From Pyrus communis (Eukaryota; Streptophyta; Magnoliopsida; Rosales; Rosaceae), in the NCBI RefSeq assembly GCF_963583255.1, contig NC_084814.1, forward strand, positions 18,205,164 through 18,269,163: a stretch of 64,000 nucleotides of DNA, in the 5' to 3' direction. Below are positions 30,289-43,388 of the stretch, piece after piece (position 1 is the stretch's first letter; every line of letters begins with the position of its first letter). Below the pieces are notes generated by a model, which was not told the origin of the DNA, did no database searches, and saw only the letters and a program-made list of their open reading frames with translations. Both the position numbers and the translations under genes were made by a program.

Positions 30289-31530
30289 AAAACTTCATTT
30301 TAATCCTTGGCAAAGATGACTTTTAGGTACACATATGGTACATTAATTCAATATAATACATTTTGGTACTAACATTTTGGTGCATACATTTTGATACACA
30401 CATGTACGTACATTAATTTAATATAATACATTTCGGTGCATATATTTCAGCACATACATTTTGATATTAACATTTAAATACATTACTTCAATATAATACA
30501 TTTCAGTACTAACGTTTAGGTACATTAATGGAGTCTTTCAAGTTTAAAGAATGTTAGATAAAATTAAAAAAATTAAAAAACTCTTTTTTTGGTCAAAAAA
30601 TAAATTTAAATTTGTATATTAATAAATTTAAATATTTAATGGGAGACATTAAATAAAATACACATTAATTATTTTGAATTAAGGACACATCAAGGGATTA
30701 TAATCAATATGTAATCAAACACTAGATTTATTTTAAATTTCAATCTTTCTTGAAGGATTAAAGTTAAAAAAACCTTGAAAACTTCATTTTAATCCTTGGC
30801 AAAGATGACTTTTAGATTAAAATCATGAGAAAGATTAAAATCTAATTTCAGTCCCTTGATACATTAATAAACTCATTTATTAATTATATTTTGATTTATT
30901 AATTATTTCTCTTTTTTCTTCCTAATTTTTAATGTATTAATTTTATTTCATTATAATTTTCATTGTCATTTCATTTATCCTAATATATTTTATTGTAAAC
31001 ATTTAGATAAACTAATTTTTGTTATACAATACATTTTGATGTACTTTGTCTTCTTCATTTAGGTACATTAAATTCATTATAATAGATTTCGGTGCATACA
31101 TTTCGATACAAATATTTAGGTACATTAATTCAATATAATACATTTTGGTACTAACATTTCGGTACACACATTTAGGTACATTAATTTAACATAATACATT
31201 TCGGTGCATATATTTCGGTACATACATTTCGGTACACATGTTTCAGTACTAATATTTAGTTCCATTAATCGAGTCTTTCAAGTTTGAAGAATGTTAAATA
31301 AAATTAATAAATTAAAAAACTCTTTTTTGGTCAAAAAATAATTAAAATTTGTATATTAATAAATTTAAATATTTAATGGGAGACATTAAATAAAATGCAC
31401 ATTAATTATTTTGAATTAAGGACACATCAAAGAATTATAATCAATATGTAATCTAACACTAGGTTCATTTTAAATTTCAATATTCTTGAAGGATTAAAGC
31501 TTAAAAAACCCTATATATACAATATGTGAT
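30289..31530. repeat. Large direct duplication with a 'tacattttggtac' minisatellite
   Basis: A block at about 30537-30790 recurs at 31267-31510. A degenerate minisatellite of about 25-30 bp built on 'acattttggtacattaattc' fills 30325-30530 and 31065-31265. A 39-bp piece ('cttcattttaatccttggc') occurs at 30288 and 30776. Confidence 0.85.
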
Positions 31531-33160
31531 AATGCAAATAATCAAGTAAATCAATCACAAATTAGTCTCACCTATTCTCTACTCTTTTGCGTTCATACAT
31601 TTCCTTTCCAATCTCAAATTCTATATCTCACTCCCCAATTTTTGTCGATCTCTCTCACTCTCTCTCCTCCAATTTTATTGATATGCTCTCTCCTGTCGTT
31701 CTTCAATTTCTGCCTCTCATCACCAGAATCATTGAATCAAGTTTAGCCTCTACTCCAATAGACCCCTTCGACTCAGTTGTCGACATTAAGTCGATTTTGA
31801 GTCGCCGTGTGGGCTTCTTCTACACGGCAGCGGCCGTCGCCGTCATGGTGTAGAAATGGAACCTAGTTTAGTTTCATCTCTAATGCCATGAAATTCTTGC
31901 TCAAGGGTGTTTGAGTTCAACCAAAAAAAAATTTTTAGTAGGATACCAAATGGGCTCTAAACATTGACAATATAACATGTCAAAATTTATTCTTATGTAC
32001 AATTGAAAAAATGCAAATAAGATTGTCATATATTAACTCATAATAGCATTGCTATATTTCAAACTAAATATGTAGACAACATAAATAGAGTGACGTAAAA
32101 CATATGTGGCCATTGAATTAGACACGAGAGAATTTGCTCTGATGTAATGAAATGTTTGAAGTTTTATCATAAAACCAATTAACATCACGAAAAATAGCTC
32201 TTAACTAATTATAACTAAATACAAATTCCTTATCTTATTATTATGAAACTCATTTTCAACAACGTGAACGATTATATGTAATCTTTTTGTTTTCTATTTC
32301 AAATAAAAAGTCGAGGAAACTTTGCGTGTGCGAATGTGTATCATCAAATTCCACCTGCAAATCTACAGAGGTTCAAGAATGATATTTTGAATCTAGACCA
32401 GAAAGTGCGCTTTAGACACACAAGCGTAGAATAAATTGGTATTGTGTTGGGTTGGAAGGGTAGGTACCACACTGCATCGTATTAATTTGGTCATCAACTA
32501 TACAATTACGTGACAAACCAGCTAGCAATAATTAACCCCTCAAAACTCTTCTCATTTGCCATCTTATCTTGTCGTGCAGTACATGATCACTGCCCGGCCA
32601 ATAGCAATCAAAAATCATATGTTAGGCTTATGGGGTTCTTAGCAATGTTTCAATTATTCCCAACTTGTGTGAATAATATAGAATAATACTTCCATATCAT
32701 TTCCATTAAAGAAAAAAGTCTTCATGTCTTACTAACATGATATCATTTCACCGAATAAATCAAAGACATTATTTTAAAATGAATTTTAGATGATGATGAT
32801 GATGAAAAGAATGACTTGCTCTAATTATCACATTTTTTATACAGCGAATTTTCTAAAATAGTCTCAATATCACAAACTATCAAACAAAAAATTTAATAAA
32901 AACTTACTTCTATGTTATTGAATTAGAACAATTTTGTAAGTTATAGAATTCAAATTTGATTAGATTGATGACTTTGTCTAGTTATCCACAAAGTCAAGTT
33001 AGTTAGGTCCATCGAAAGATTGAAAATAGATCTATGAAAATGATAGATATTAATAATAATGGACTTTGGCTATATAAATATAGGCCAATATTTTTCTCAA
33101 CCCTCATAAAAAGAAATGGACGAAATACTAAAAGTAATAGCACTGAATGAACCTTTTTTT
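31531..33160. other. AT-rich intergenic, no gene seen
   Basis: The 88-residue ORF at 31587 is serine/leucine-rich with no domain. Nothing else is supported. Confidence 0.6.
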
Positions 33161-33164
33161 AGGT

Positions 33165-33490
33165 GAATGGCAGCACTTTTATTTCATCATCGAAAAAAGT
33201 TACAATCTTATAGTAAAACATCGTGAATTAAATCTGGAGGTCCATCGAGCCAATAAGAATTCAACCAAAGAAATAGAGTCATTCCAACTAATCTATAAGC
33301 CATTTTGTTAGCTGAACGATGGACATGTGAAACTCGCACATCATCAAAGGAATGAAGCCACAGTTTAATGTCCTCCGTGATAAAACTGAGGACAAGCCTT
33401 CGGTTAGAGAGAGCCCACCGTCTGAACTAGATCTAGGTGAAGTGAATCACTCTCCACCAGGATATTAGGAAGGCGATGTTCCAACGTTGA
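33165..33490 (-). pseudogene. LINE-type RNase H (RVT_3) 3' fragment
   Basis: The minus strand, in mixed frames, gives VESDSLHL, EDIKLWLHSFDDVRVSHVHR, SANKMAYRLV and LLARWTS/LDGPPDLIHDVL, the C-terminal RNase-H-like tail of plant non-LTR elements. It is broken by stops. Confidence 0.7.
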
Positions 33491-33589
33491 ATGAACCCTA
33501 AAACAATAACTTGTACAATGACTCAAATTAATAACTTAAATCAACACAAACTTTAGGACTCACTAATAAAAGGCCCCTCTTTAAGATAG

Positions 33590-34011
33590 ATTTCCAAAGA
33601 AAAGTAGGATAATGTATTGATGCTAGAAAATAATAACTTAAATCAAACAAACTTTAGGATTCACTTATTGTAAGTTTACAAATTTCATTAAATAATAAGT
33701 AAAAGAGCTACAAACATTAACCTTCACTAAATAGATAGATTTTTCAATATGCCGGAATACGGGATGGTACACCACGTGTCTCTATATAAGTGGTGAGATT
33801 CTTGTGTTAAAAAATAAAATTTCTCACCACTTATATAATAACACGTGGTGTACCACATATGTTATGGGCACAAGGGAAAATTTCTCCACTAAATAATCAA
33901 AAGCAGTTAAATCTTAAACAGCTAAACAAGAAAAAAAACCTTCAAAAACACTAATTTAAAATTCACTTGAATATATAGCATGATTATATAATAAAATTGG
34001 GAAAAAAAATT
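33590..34011. mobile_element. Degraded hAT-type element related to 21397-22006
   Basis: Collinear similarity ('aatgtattgatgctag', 'gagctacaaacat', 'ataataaaattg'). It is interrupted by a small MITE and then by the Copia element at 34012. Its possible right end is 38560-38625. Confidence 0.65.
33764..33858. mobile_element. Palindromic MITE (95 bp)
   Basis: The two arms 'ggtacaccacgtgt...gtggtgag' and their complement make an almost perfect hairpin with about 40-bp stems. It lies inside the hAT remnant. No clear target duplication was identified. Confidence 0.75.
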
Positions 34012-34440
34012 ATTTTTAAGGGTGTTGTATTATTGACACTTCAGATATTGTGCACTCCAAAATTTTATATTTAGGAAGAAAACAATGTGCACTAATAAAA
34101 AGTGCACAATGAGGTTTTAAAGTGCTAATAAAGGTAAGTTTTTGTTGTAGGCCTAATTTATTGAACAATATAAAGGACAGAGAGAGAAGGTGCGACAACA
34201 ATAGAGAGAAAGAGAAAGAGAGAGATGTGTAATTGTGAGGTGTGTGTTATTCCATCCCATTTTGCCTTTATTTATAGTAGTAGGGAAGATAAATTCCTTA
34301 TCCCAATAGGTTTACAACTCTAATAGGATAATATCGATAGGATAATATCTAGTCTAGAGATATGGTTAGAATCCCATAAGCATATCCTACATATGTTAGG
34401 ATTTACACAATCACATTCCTAATCTAATAGGACTACAACA
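34012..34440 (-). repeat. LTR-like repeat, left
   Basis: Shares 'aagtttttgttgtaggccta' and 'aaattccttatcccaatagg' with the right copy. Its first ~125 bp ('aagggtgttgt...') is also similar to part of the hAT element at 21397-22006, so the true LTR border is uncertain. Confidence 0.65.
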
Positions 34441-35669
34441 CTTCACTTTGAGTGTGTAAGTACTCAAACAAATGGCGCATCAGGTCTTCAGTGATGAAGT
34501 AAGTTCAGTTAATGAAGTCGTCGACACAATAAGCGAATACGAGTCTCAAATCAACAAAAGAATGCATAAAAGGTAAAACTCACAAAACCTCGCTATGGTA
34601 AAACCCAAGGTGGGAAAAGAACTCATAGACTAAGGAGAAAAATGAGAAGTTGCATTAAGTCAAAACTAAATGTCTTCTAGATGCATGTAGAAGAGCTCAC
34701 AAGGGTATGACCAGCCCATGATGGGTGCCTAGTCAAAACCTAGTTAGGTAGCAAAAACCCTATGGGAAAATGCTCCTAATCGTAGGGGAAAATGTATATT
34801 AAGATCAAGTAAATATACTTTTGAATACTCCCCTTAGTTTGATAAAACTTCCAATGAGAACTATAAGCATTGTATATGAATAGTTAGGTATACCAATTCC
34901 TCGGATAAGCTTCTAGAAGGTTGACTTCGGCAGTGACATTGTGTAGAGGTCGGTAAGGTTGTTTGGGATCGTCTTGCATGACTTCAATCTCCTTATACTT
35001 TGCTAATGCGATGTAGACGCAATATGTCTTAGTGTTAACTTTATTGATGATGTCTTGGTCAGGTTGATACATGGGCATAGTCTTCATGGATCATCCTCAA
35101 GACTCAACGATGAATGAAAACAGCAAGTATTTCGAATATGCTCAACAAAAGCTCTCAACCATGTCTCATGTGTGGCATAGTGAAGTAAGTTGAGTCTTGG
35201 AACAGTTCAAAGATTTCACAACTAAAGTCATATCATCAACTTCCAAGATATTGTGATATCCTTAACAGTAAAGACATAACCATCTTGGGACGTACCTTGT
35301 GTGTATTTGATAAGTAACATGCGTCAGCATAACAAACAGAGCAAACACCATTTCTAGGATCAGGGGGGTCGAATTCGCTTGTGATGCATTGAGATTAACC
35401 TAAGTCTTTAGTACCTTCAAGGTAACGGAAAATTTTCTTTAATACCAATTTAGTGGTTGCATGTAGGTGTGGTGCTGCATCTTTACCAATAGATCAATAG
35501 TGAAGGAGGTGTCATGTTTAACGCAATAAGCCAAGTACAACAAAGTGCAAAGTTGAACTTAATTATGGAATTTCGGATTCCATAACCTCTTCAATGGTCT
35601 TATTTGCATACAGTGTATGGAAGATCATTAAATACTCAAAGGTAACACCTTAGGGGTATAGTTCAACTG

Positions 35670-35885
35670 TTAGACCAAAGTACCATCAAAGTAACGCTTA
35701 AACTTCAGGTCAAGGCATAAACAAGTTTTTCCAAGATCATTTATCTCAAATTTCGTCTTTAGATGCAAGGTAGTTTTATCAAGCTCTTCCAGAGTCTTAG
35801 TGAGATTCACGTCAACGACATAGACTGCAACTTTAGGAATTCGGAATAAGACTTCATAGTTTAACACATAAGGGCATTTATTCAT
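35670..35885 (-). pseudogene. Copia reverse-transcriptase fragment
   Basis: 71-residue open stretch with the reverse-transcriptase active-site neighbourhood and FEINDLGKT. The catalytic YVDD is altered. Confidence 0.75.
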
Positions 35886-37984
35886 ATTCCTGACTGATTA
35901 AATAATCACTTAGATGAGTATACCATATCCGTTAGATTGCTTCATTCTGTAAATGAACGCCTCAAACAAGTTGAGAGGGTGTTCCGTGGTTTGGAACAAT
36001 TTGAACCAGTCCATGTAATTCTTCGGGAACTTACATGTAAATCTTCGTATCAATATTCCAATGGAGAAAAACTAACCATATTTCATAATGTTACTGCCAA
36101 TCACAATGCATTTGAGAGAAACCTTGCACCGTAAGGCATGCATTACTTTGCACTATTTCATTCATCTCATTATGCTTCATTTCTCACTAGTAATACAATT
36201 GGGTTACCTTAGGTAGTATAGGAACTATAGGTTCAAAACACACTTTGGTATGGAATTTAACCTAGATTGTAATTTCAATTGTCCAATCAATTCTATGTTT
36301 TCACTAATCAACTGAACACGGTTTGATATCTTCGTTTTTCATTTACGTATGTAGCTACCATATAAGTGAAAACATCATCAATGATAATCTTATTCCAATT
36401 TGATTATCTCATCCAAACTAGTATATTGGACCAAGAACTTTAAGTTTTGAGAGTAATCCGGATTAATCTCATGAAATGAAAATAATTTGAGATAGCAATC
36501 GAGTATAGATTCATGTTGTGTCGCGATCTTCCTCTTCGAGGGAAGTGAATCCTATGAACTAAGTGATTAGTCATGCTTCAGGCTGAGACAAATTGATTGG
36601 TTATTCGCTGGTGTACCAGGCCGTCCAACAGGGGTAGCCAAACCGTCCTTTAAGGGCAACACACCTTTCAAGGATATTTACTCGATATTTACTCGATGTT
36701 CGTTAGGTACGTCTATCATTGCAAGCATGTTTGCAGCTGGTATATGATCTTGTCGCTTTAGCTAGATTAGATGAATGCGTTTAGAGCAACATTCTGAAGC
36801 TAGAATACATCGCACTTGTTTATCACATTTGTGCAGTACATGGATTGAGATGAGACACAGTGGGCAACGTCCATGCAAATTCATGTCGTTCTATAGGAAG
36901 GTTAACGTTCTTTTCTCCCCCTAACAGTGGGAAGGCTGTCTTATAATAGAAATAAATGAATTTTTTGTTATCTCTTCATTATTTAAATAGAATTTCCATT
37001 TCTACAATCGCATAACCAATTATTCATGATTGAGTAAGAGATCGTTTGCAAGGGCTATAAAGAGCTAGTGCGAAGAAGAATCATGATCGATAAAGATTCA
37101 CATCCTTCTTTGAGGATCCATATTGATACATTGCGGAGGCGAAAATTGGCACATAGAATGCACACCTAAATGCATAAGTACGAAATCTCAGGTTCGTTCC
37201 CATTAACCAACTGTAACGTCGAAAAGGTTGGGTGGCAATGGGCCTCAAGGCGAACCAACATACATGTGTACAAGATTGCATAACCCTAAGCGGAAACCTA
37301 AAGTTTGGTACGTTTACCAAGGTTCGGGCGATCAATTAAATTGCGCTTTATGACTACTCTATGAGGCTGTTTTAGGGCGAACATGGGAATTTGATGCCCA
37401 ATTATAAACCCAAAAGAAATGTAATACTTATCAAAGCATCTCTCCGGGATTATCCAGTCTTCTAAACTTTATGCGATAATTAGGGTGGTGAACCCTTAAA
37501 ATAGGCCAGGAGGTTTAGCAACAATGTCTGTGGACAAACATGTGACCATTTTGTCGATACATCAACCAAAACCATAAGTATTTATATAGTCTGCATTTTG
37601 GTTGGATTAGTCCACATATATTCCCTTGATTCCACAATGAAAAGAGGGTCATTTCGTATCTTTGCGAATGGTGATATAAAAATCAAATTTCCTAAACAAG
37701 CGGGCTTGGCAAAGTGTGCTTGTAAGCACAAGATCCTTACTTTGGGTAAGAAGATGTGTCGTAGCATCATTGTCTGATCGAAGTGTTCCAAACAGTCGTG
37801 CCAAGGCAAGTAAACTACTTGAATCACCTGACTCTAGGTCAGCTACGTGGCGCATCCCAGTTGGGAGACAGCCCATTGGCCCCAAAATATAGCTTTAGGC
37901 TCATTTTTGGAGGTGGTGCAAAAATATTCCATTCTAGTTTCTTCAATGGGTTCATTCATGATCATTGGAAAAAATATATTTTTT

Positions 37985-38345
37985 TTTTAAGGGTGTTGTT
38001 GTTGACACTTTAGATATTGTGCACTCCAAATTTTTATATTTAGGAAGAAAAAAATGTACACTAATAAAAAGTGCACAATGAGATTTTTAAGTTCTAATAA
38101 AAGTAAGTTTTTGTTGTAGGCCTAATTTACTGAACAATATAAAGGATAGAGAGGGTGCGGCAACAATAGAGAGAAAAAGAGAGATGTGTAATTGTGAGAT
38201 GTGTGTTATTCCACCCATTGTACTTTTATTTATAGTTGTAGGGAAGGTAAATTCCTTATCCCAATAGGATATGGTTGAATCTCATAAGGTCATCCTAGAT
38301 ATATTAGGATTTACGCAATCACATTCTTAATATAATAGGACTGCC
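37985..38345 (-). repeat. LTR-like repeat, right
   Basis: Partner of 34012-34440, with an internal deletion around 38265 and several substitutions. Confidence 0.65.
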
Positions 38346-38374
38346 ACTTAGTACTACGATCTAATAAGACTGCC

Positions 38375-38555
38375 ACTTAGTACTACGGTCTAATGGTATT
38401 CCTCTTCACTTGTAAGTGAGAGGTCAGGTTCGATTCTCGTCAAAAGTGAATTTGAACCACATTATTACTAGTCTATTGTAAGGTTAATCTCACCCCCTTC
38501 TTTTTAGTATAGATAATATCGTTTGTTCAAAAAAAAAAAATATATATATATATAT
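38375..38555 (+). mobile_element. tRNA-derived SINE
   Basis: Pol III-like promoter boxes: 'ctaatggtattcctc' (A-box-like) and 'ggttcgattctc' (B box). The body ends 'tagataatatcgtttgttc' followed by poly-A. Same family as 49194-49371 (minus) and 63855-63975 (truncated). Confidence 0.8.
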
Positions 38556-39480
38556 ATAGCCTTATTATCTATAAATATTAGATGGCAAAATTTAGGGGCT
38601 TCTTTGCAATTGCCTTTTTACTTTCCCAAGCCAATTTTAATGCTTGAAAGACCTTTACATATATGTTTCCGGACTGCGGTACGATAGTGAGCAGCTCACA
38701 TGTTTACTTAGAGCAACTCCACCGTGGTGGATTGCTCGGGGGACAGGCCAAAGAAAAGGGCCCAAGGCCCTGTGGATTCGCTCCAGCATGAAGGAGCCCG
38801 AGTGGAGGTGGAGGTCTGAGCTCAAGGCCTATGAAGAATTGCCAGCCCGAGAGCCCGAGTGGATGTGACGCCAGGGCTAACGTCAGCCTGGTGTCAGGCC
38901 CTTTTTTTATTTTTTCTATCAAGCGCGTGCACCCCACTCGCGCGTGAGGGCGCGTCGCCCAACATATTTTCAGAAAAGTCAGCCCACTTTTCAGACTAAA
39001 ATGTTACCGTTGGAAGCCACGTGGGTTCCCACGGTCCGTTCGATCTCAACGGCTCTTTAACTTGGACCGTTCGATCTCAACGGTAAAAATAAATAAAAAA
39101 AAATCTTATTTAATATCAACCGTTCGATCTGAGATCGACAGTTGATATTAATCTGCTTTATAAATAAAAAAAAAAAAAAAAATAGTTTTAAAATTAAGAA
39201 AAGTTGTCGTTGTGACACGTGGCACAATCTGAAGTGTTGGAATTCAAATTTTTTTTTTATATCCAACGGCAGAGATTAATTAGTTGAATAAAATTTTTTA
39301 AAAAATTGTAAAAAATTAGAAAAAAAATCTGAATTTTTTTTTAAAAAAATTGTTTTTACTTTTCTATAAATACCTTCTCATTATCATTTACCTTATGCCA
39401 CAATTTCATATTTTCTCAACTACTTTCAATCACATTCCTTTCTTTCTCTCAAAGTTTCAATCCTTTTTTTTTCAACAAAA

Positions 39481-40547
39481 TGACTACTGATGTAGGTACG
39501 AATTAGTCGCTTCTTGAAGATGTTGCGTTGTGTACTAGCTGAGTTGAAGTTACTCATAGTTCGCTTACGGGTAATGAGATGCAGTTGCGAGAAATGTGGA
39601 GTCTTATTCATACCAATTATCTTGAGAAAATTGGTGGGAAAAGAACCAAAGAATCGATGTCCAGTCGTTGGAAATTACTTAGCCAATCATTTAGTACGTG
39701 AAGAGACGCCTTGGCACAAGCTAGTACTAATATTCGAAGTAGGGAAAATTACTCGAATCAAGTAACAATATATTATTTGTTTGTTTGTACTATACCCAAA
39801 TTTACATTATAATTATATGTTTGTATTATTTATTTGTTACCTACTTACATTATAATTATTTGTTTGTATTATTTATTTGTTACCAATTTTCACTATAATT
39901 ATTGTTTCTCCCGCATTGTGTAGGAACTTCAAGCACAAGCTTGGTACGGTGCCAAAATCAAAAGCAAAAATAAATCATTCAACCGGTCGGAATGTTGGAA
40001 TATTGTCAAAGATTGTCCTAAATTTAGAGTTGTGCCTGTCGGTCCAAAAGTTTTCATGAACAGCACCCCTCTACACTCTACACCCGATCATGGCTCGCAT
40101 GTTCATGAAGATGATGCAGAAGAAGTGCCTGAAACGCCCCTCCCTGAACAAGCGTCGGGTTCGACCCGTTATCCAATTAGGCCTCAAGGTAAGAAGGCTT
40201 CAAAGAGAAAAGGGAGTGCTTCCAAGAATGATTATGCAAAGTACATGGAAGAACTTGCTCGCCAAGGTGAATTGACTTTGGCGAGAGAAATGGCGAAATA
40301 TGAGGCTGATAAGGCTAGAGAGGACGCAAAAGTTGCAGCTATTGAGAGAGAATTTCAGGCTAATGAGAGAGAAAGAGAGCTACTTAGGCAAGAAAGGGAA
40401 CATGTTAGAGAAGAAAGACGGGCTCAACGAGATCGTGAGATTATGAACACGCCTTTAGAAGGGAAGTCTCCAAATTCTAAATTTTTTTGGAAGTCAGAGA
40501 AAGCGGATATGGTGCGAATGAGGCGTGCAAGAGAAGCGAGAGCATGA
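39481..40547 (+). pseudogene. Harbinger ORF1 (Myb/NAM-associated protein)
   Basis: Exon 1 (39481-39761) reads MTTDVGTN, then stop-broken VEVTHSSLTGNEMQ, EKIGGKRTKESMSSRWKLLS. Exon 2 (39924-40547) reads QAQAWYGAKIKSKNKSFN through a charged coiled coil (REFQANERERELLRQERE). At least three in-frame stops occur in exon 1. Exon 2 is open. In this family ORF1 binds DNA through its Myb-like N-terminus and helps the transposase enter the nucleus. Confidence 0.85.
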
Positions 40548-40857
40548 CAAGATTGTCCTAGCACCACAAGAGAAGATCATCCTAGCACCACGAATTGGTT
40601 AAGTGATGATGAACAGAGTAGTTTTTGTAATCGGAGCCCATAATTTTCCAATCACTTTGGGTTGTAATTTATTATTTATTGAATATAGTACTTTATATTG
40701 TTTCCAATTTATTGAATATTTATTACATAAGCATACCAAATAATAAAAAACTCACTAAAGCTGAACTAAAAAAATTACATAAACATACCAAATAATAAAA
40801 CACACCAAATAAAATTACATAAACATACCAAATAATAAAAAAACACACTAAATGAAC

Positions 40858-42266
40858 TTAATTATCTTCAGCTTGTTTCAATGCCCACTGGTGCTCTATC
40901 AAGTCATTTTGCCGGGCATAATGCATGTCTGGCCTTTGAAATGCAGTATATCGCTGAATGACCCCTTCATTGTAACGTCCATCCCTTTCTAATGGCTCAT
41001 GTTGCACGGGCTCATCGGTGACGTCATGAGCACAATATATACGTGTTCTTGAATTGTTCATCGTGTCTGGCTCATATTCATCAATGGCTTCATAATCGTA
41101 CTCATCTTCCACAATCATGTTGTGAAGAATGATGCACGTCATCATAATGGATCGAATTGACTCTACATCAAACAATCTGGCAGCATCCTTGACGATCGCC
41201 CAGCGAGCTTGGAGGATACCAAAACAACGCTCCACATCCTTCCTACACCCATCTTGATAGCTTGCAAAGTGTTTTTCCTTTGCACTTCGCGGACGTGGCA
41301 CTGTTTTGACAAATGTTGACCATCTTGGGTAAATGTCGTCAGCTAGGTAGTATAGCCCGTCGTACATACGTCCGTTGACCTTATACGTGACTTTTGGTGT
41401 CTTTCCTTGCAGGACATCGTTGAACACTGGGGATTGGGCAAGGACGTTGAGGTCATTTTGAGCTCCCGGAACCCTGAAAAAGACGTGCCAAATCCATGTA
41501 TCAAAAGATGCCACCGCCTCCAAAATGATACTTTTTGCTCATTTTTTGTCCCCATAAGCGCATTGCCATGCACTTGGACAGTTTTTCCACGTCCAGTGCA
41601 TACAATCAATGCTTCCAATCATCCCAGGAAAACCACGTATCTCGGCCTTCTTCAGAAGCCTTTGCAAGTCCATGTTTGTAGGTTTCCGAATGTACTCTGT
41701 GGTGTAGGTAGATTCGATTGCTCCGTAAAACCTCATCAGGGACTCAAGATTGGTTGATTTCCCTATCCTCGTTATCTCATCCACTTGGTCTGCATATGCT
41801 CCATATGCAAGCATCTATAAGGCAGCAGTAATTTTTTGTTGAGGAAAGAGACCCATAGCACCAAAAGCATCATTATTTTGCACAAAGTAAGAATCATGGT
41901 TGCAAACAGCAATCCTGATTTTGTTGAACAAATGTCGTTCCATTCTAAAACGACGTCTAAAGTATGTATCAGGGAATGCACTATTACGGACAAAATAATC
42001 GTCCAAAAGTTTTCTACCTCGTCATTGCCTGCTTCTATCAAGGTTTTTAGAACGGCTAGGCCTACAGATCTGAGCCACAGCTTAGATGACTCGACAGAAA
42101 TATGAGGCTCTACCCATTCTTACTTCGTCGTCTCTCCTTCTACGCTCCTCATCCTCTTCCCTCTCATTTTTGCCACATGAAGATTGAACATTCCTTCTGA
42201 TTGGTTAAACAATTCTTCCTCTTCCTGATTGAGTTCCCACATCATCCTTGAGGAAGAAGAAGACAT
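40858..42266 (-). pseudogene. Harbinger DDE transposase
   Basis: N-terminal MSSSSSRMMWELNQEEEELF at 42266 is followed by a frame change before 42006. Then FRMERHLFNKIRIAV, IGSIDCMHWTWKNCP (first catalytic D), VPGAQNDLNVL, YLADDIYPRWSTF (second D) and KDVERCFGILQARWAI (E). The frame from 42006 is broken by a TAG at 41815 and a TGA at 41539; otherwise it is continuous to 40858. All three catalytic acidic positions survive. Confidence 0.9.
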
Positions 42267-42429
42267 TATAAGAAAGAAGCAAAAACTATGAATAATGATA
42301 GAGATTTTTGTGATGAAGGAAGCAGAAACTATGAATAATGATAGAGATCTTGAGAAAATTGGTGTGAGATTTGTGAGGATGGATGGTGGATTATATGGAG
42401 GATTCAGAAAGGATTAGGTTGTAGATAAT

Positions 42430-42930
42430 GCACGTGGCATGCTGTCATTCGTTAAAAATCTGATGGAAATCTATCCTCAAAGATTGTAAACAGATTATGA
42501 AACGTGGCACGATGTGATTGGTTAATAATCTTATCAGAAATCCATCACAAATAATTGTATTTTCGGATAATGACACGTGACATGCCGTCATTCGTTAAAA
42601 ATCTGATGGAAATCTATTCTCAAATATTGTAAACAGATTATTACACGTGGAGCGACGTGATTGGTTAATAATATTATCAGAAATCCATCACCAATAATTG
42701 TATTTTCGGATAATGACACGTGGCACAACGAGTACGATTAAAAATCTTATCGGAAATTCATCCCCAATAATTGTCTTTTCAGATTTTATGACAAGTGGCA
42801 CAATGAGAATGATTAAAAATCTTATCCGAAATTACAAATAAAATTATTTTGTATTATTTAATAATACTTCGGATAATGACACGTGGCACAACGAGAACGA
42901 TTAAAAATCTTATCCGAAATTACAATTAAA
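42430..42930. repeat. Subterminal tandem repeats of the Harbinger element
   Basis: Units of about 60 bp built on 'aatgacacgtggca...aaaaatct-at' are repeated at least seven times with drift. Such subterminal arrays are typical of transposase-binding regions, but function here is an inference. Confidence 0.75.
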
Positions 42931-43388
42931 ATTATTTTGTATTATTTTATAAATTAAAAAAATACTAATATTTTATTGCCTATTGTCAGGGCTATTGAAG
43001 TGCAACAGTGGAGATGCAAAAGGCGATTACTGTTTATTAAGGGCAGTTATTGTTCACCAGATGGATAGCATAGTGCATTGCCTGGGGAAAGTTTCACATG
43101 TTGGAGTTGCTCTTACTAGCTAATTTTCCTAATTAGTTTTGATGGCGCCATGCAACTAGATTTATTATAAAATCTCCTAAAATTAGTTACCATTTACCAC
43201 CTATGAAATTAAACTTCTTAGATTTTGACTATCCTGCCTACCCTCTCTCCCTCTTAATATTCTCAGTCCTCTAGATAATTCAATTCCTCACTACAAAACA
43301 ATCACACACGGAAAAATATATATCCAAAATCCATTTAATTATACTTAGGAATAAAAAACACAGAATAACAGAAAGCAGCAGAGAATCC

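Larger units (their letters stand above)
34012..38345 (-). mobile_element. Degraded Copia element, minus strand
   Basis: Similar LTR-like direct repeats lie at about 34012-34440 and 37985-38345. Between them the minus strand shows broken copia parts in the right order: pre-integrase (LEHFDQTMMLRHI, 37.6-37.9 kb), integrase C-terminal (CAFYVPIFASAMYQYGSSKK, about 37.1 kb), reverse transcriptase (YVVDVNLTKTLEELDKTTLH, where YVDD has become YVVD, 35.67-35.89 kb) and a C-terminal fragment at 34.9-35.1 kb. Many stops and frameshifts, an old copy. Confidence 0.8.
38711..43112. mobile_element. PIF/Harbinger transposon (4402 bp)
   Basis: The left end is GAGCAACTCCACC. The right end is the inverse of GAGCAACTCCAAC. 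The element is flanked by TTA at 38708-38710 and 43113-43115, the family's preferred 3-bp target. It carries both Harbinger genes in divergent-end layout: a Myb/NAM-associated ORF1 (plus) and a DDE transposase (minus). Both are broken by stops, so this copy is not autonomous. Confidence 0.95.

Noticed and set aside
31587..31853. 88-residue ORF with an apparent hydrophobic tail
   Set aside because: CT-rich sequence, no recognised family, no supporting promoter or splice structure.
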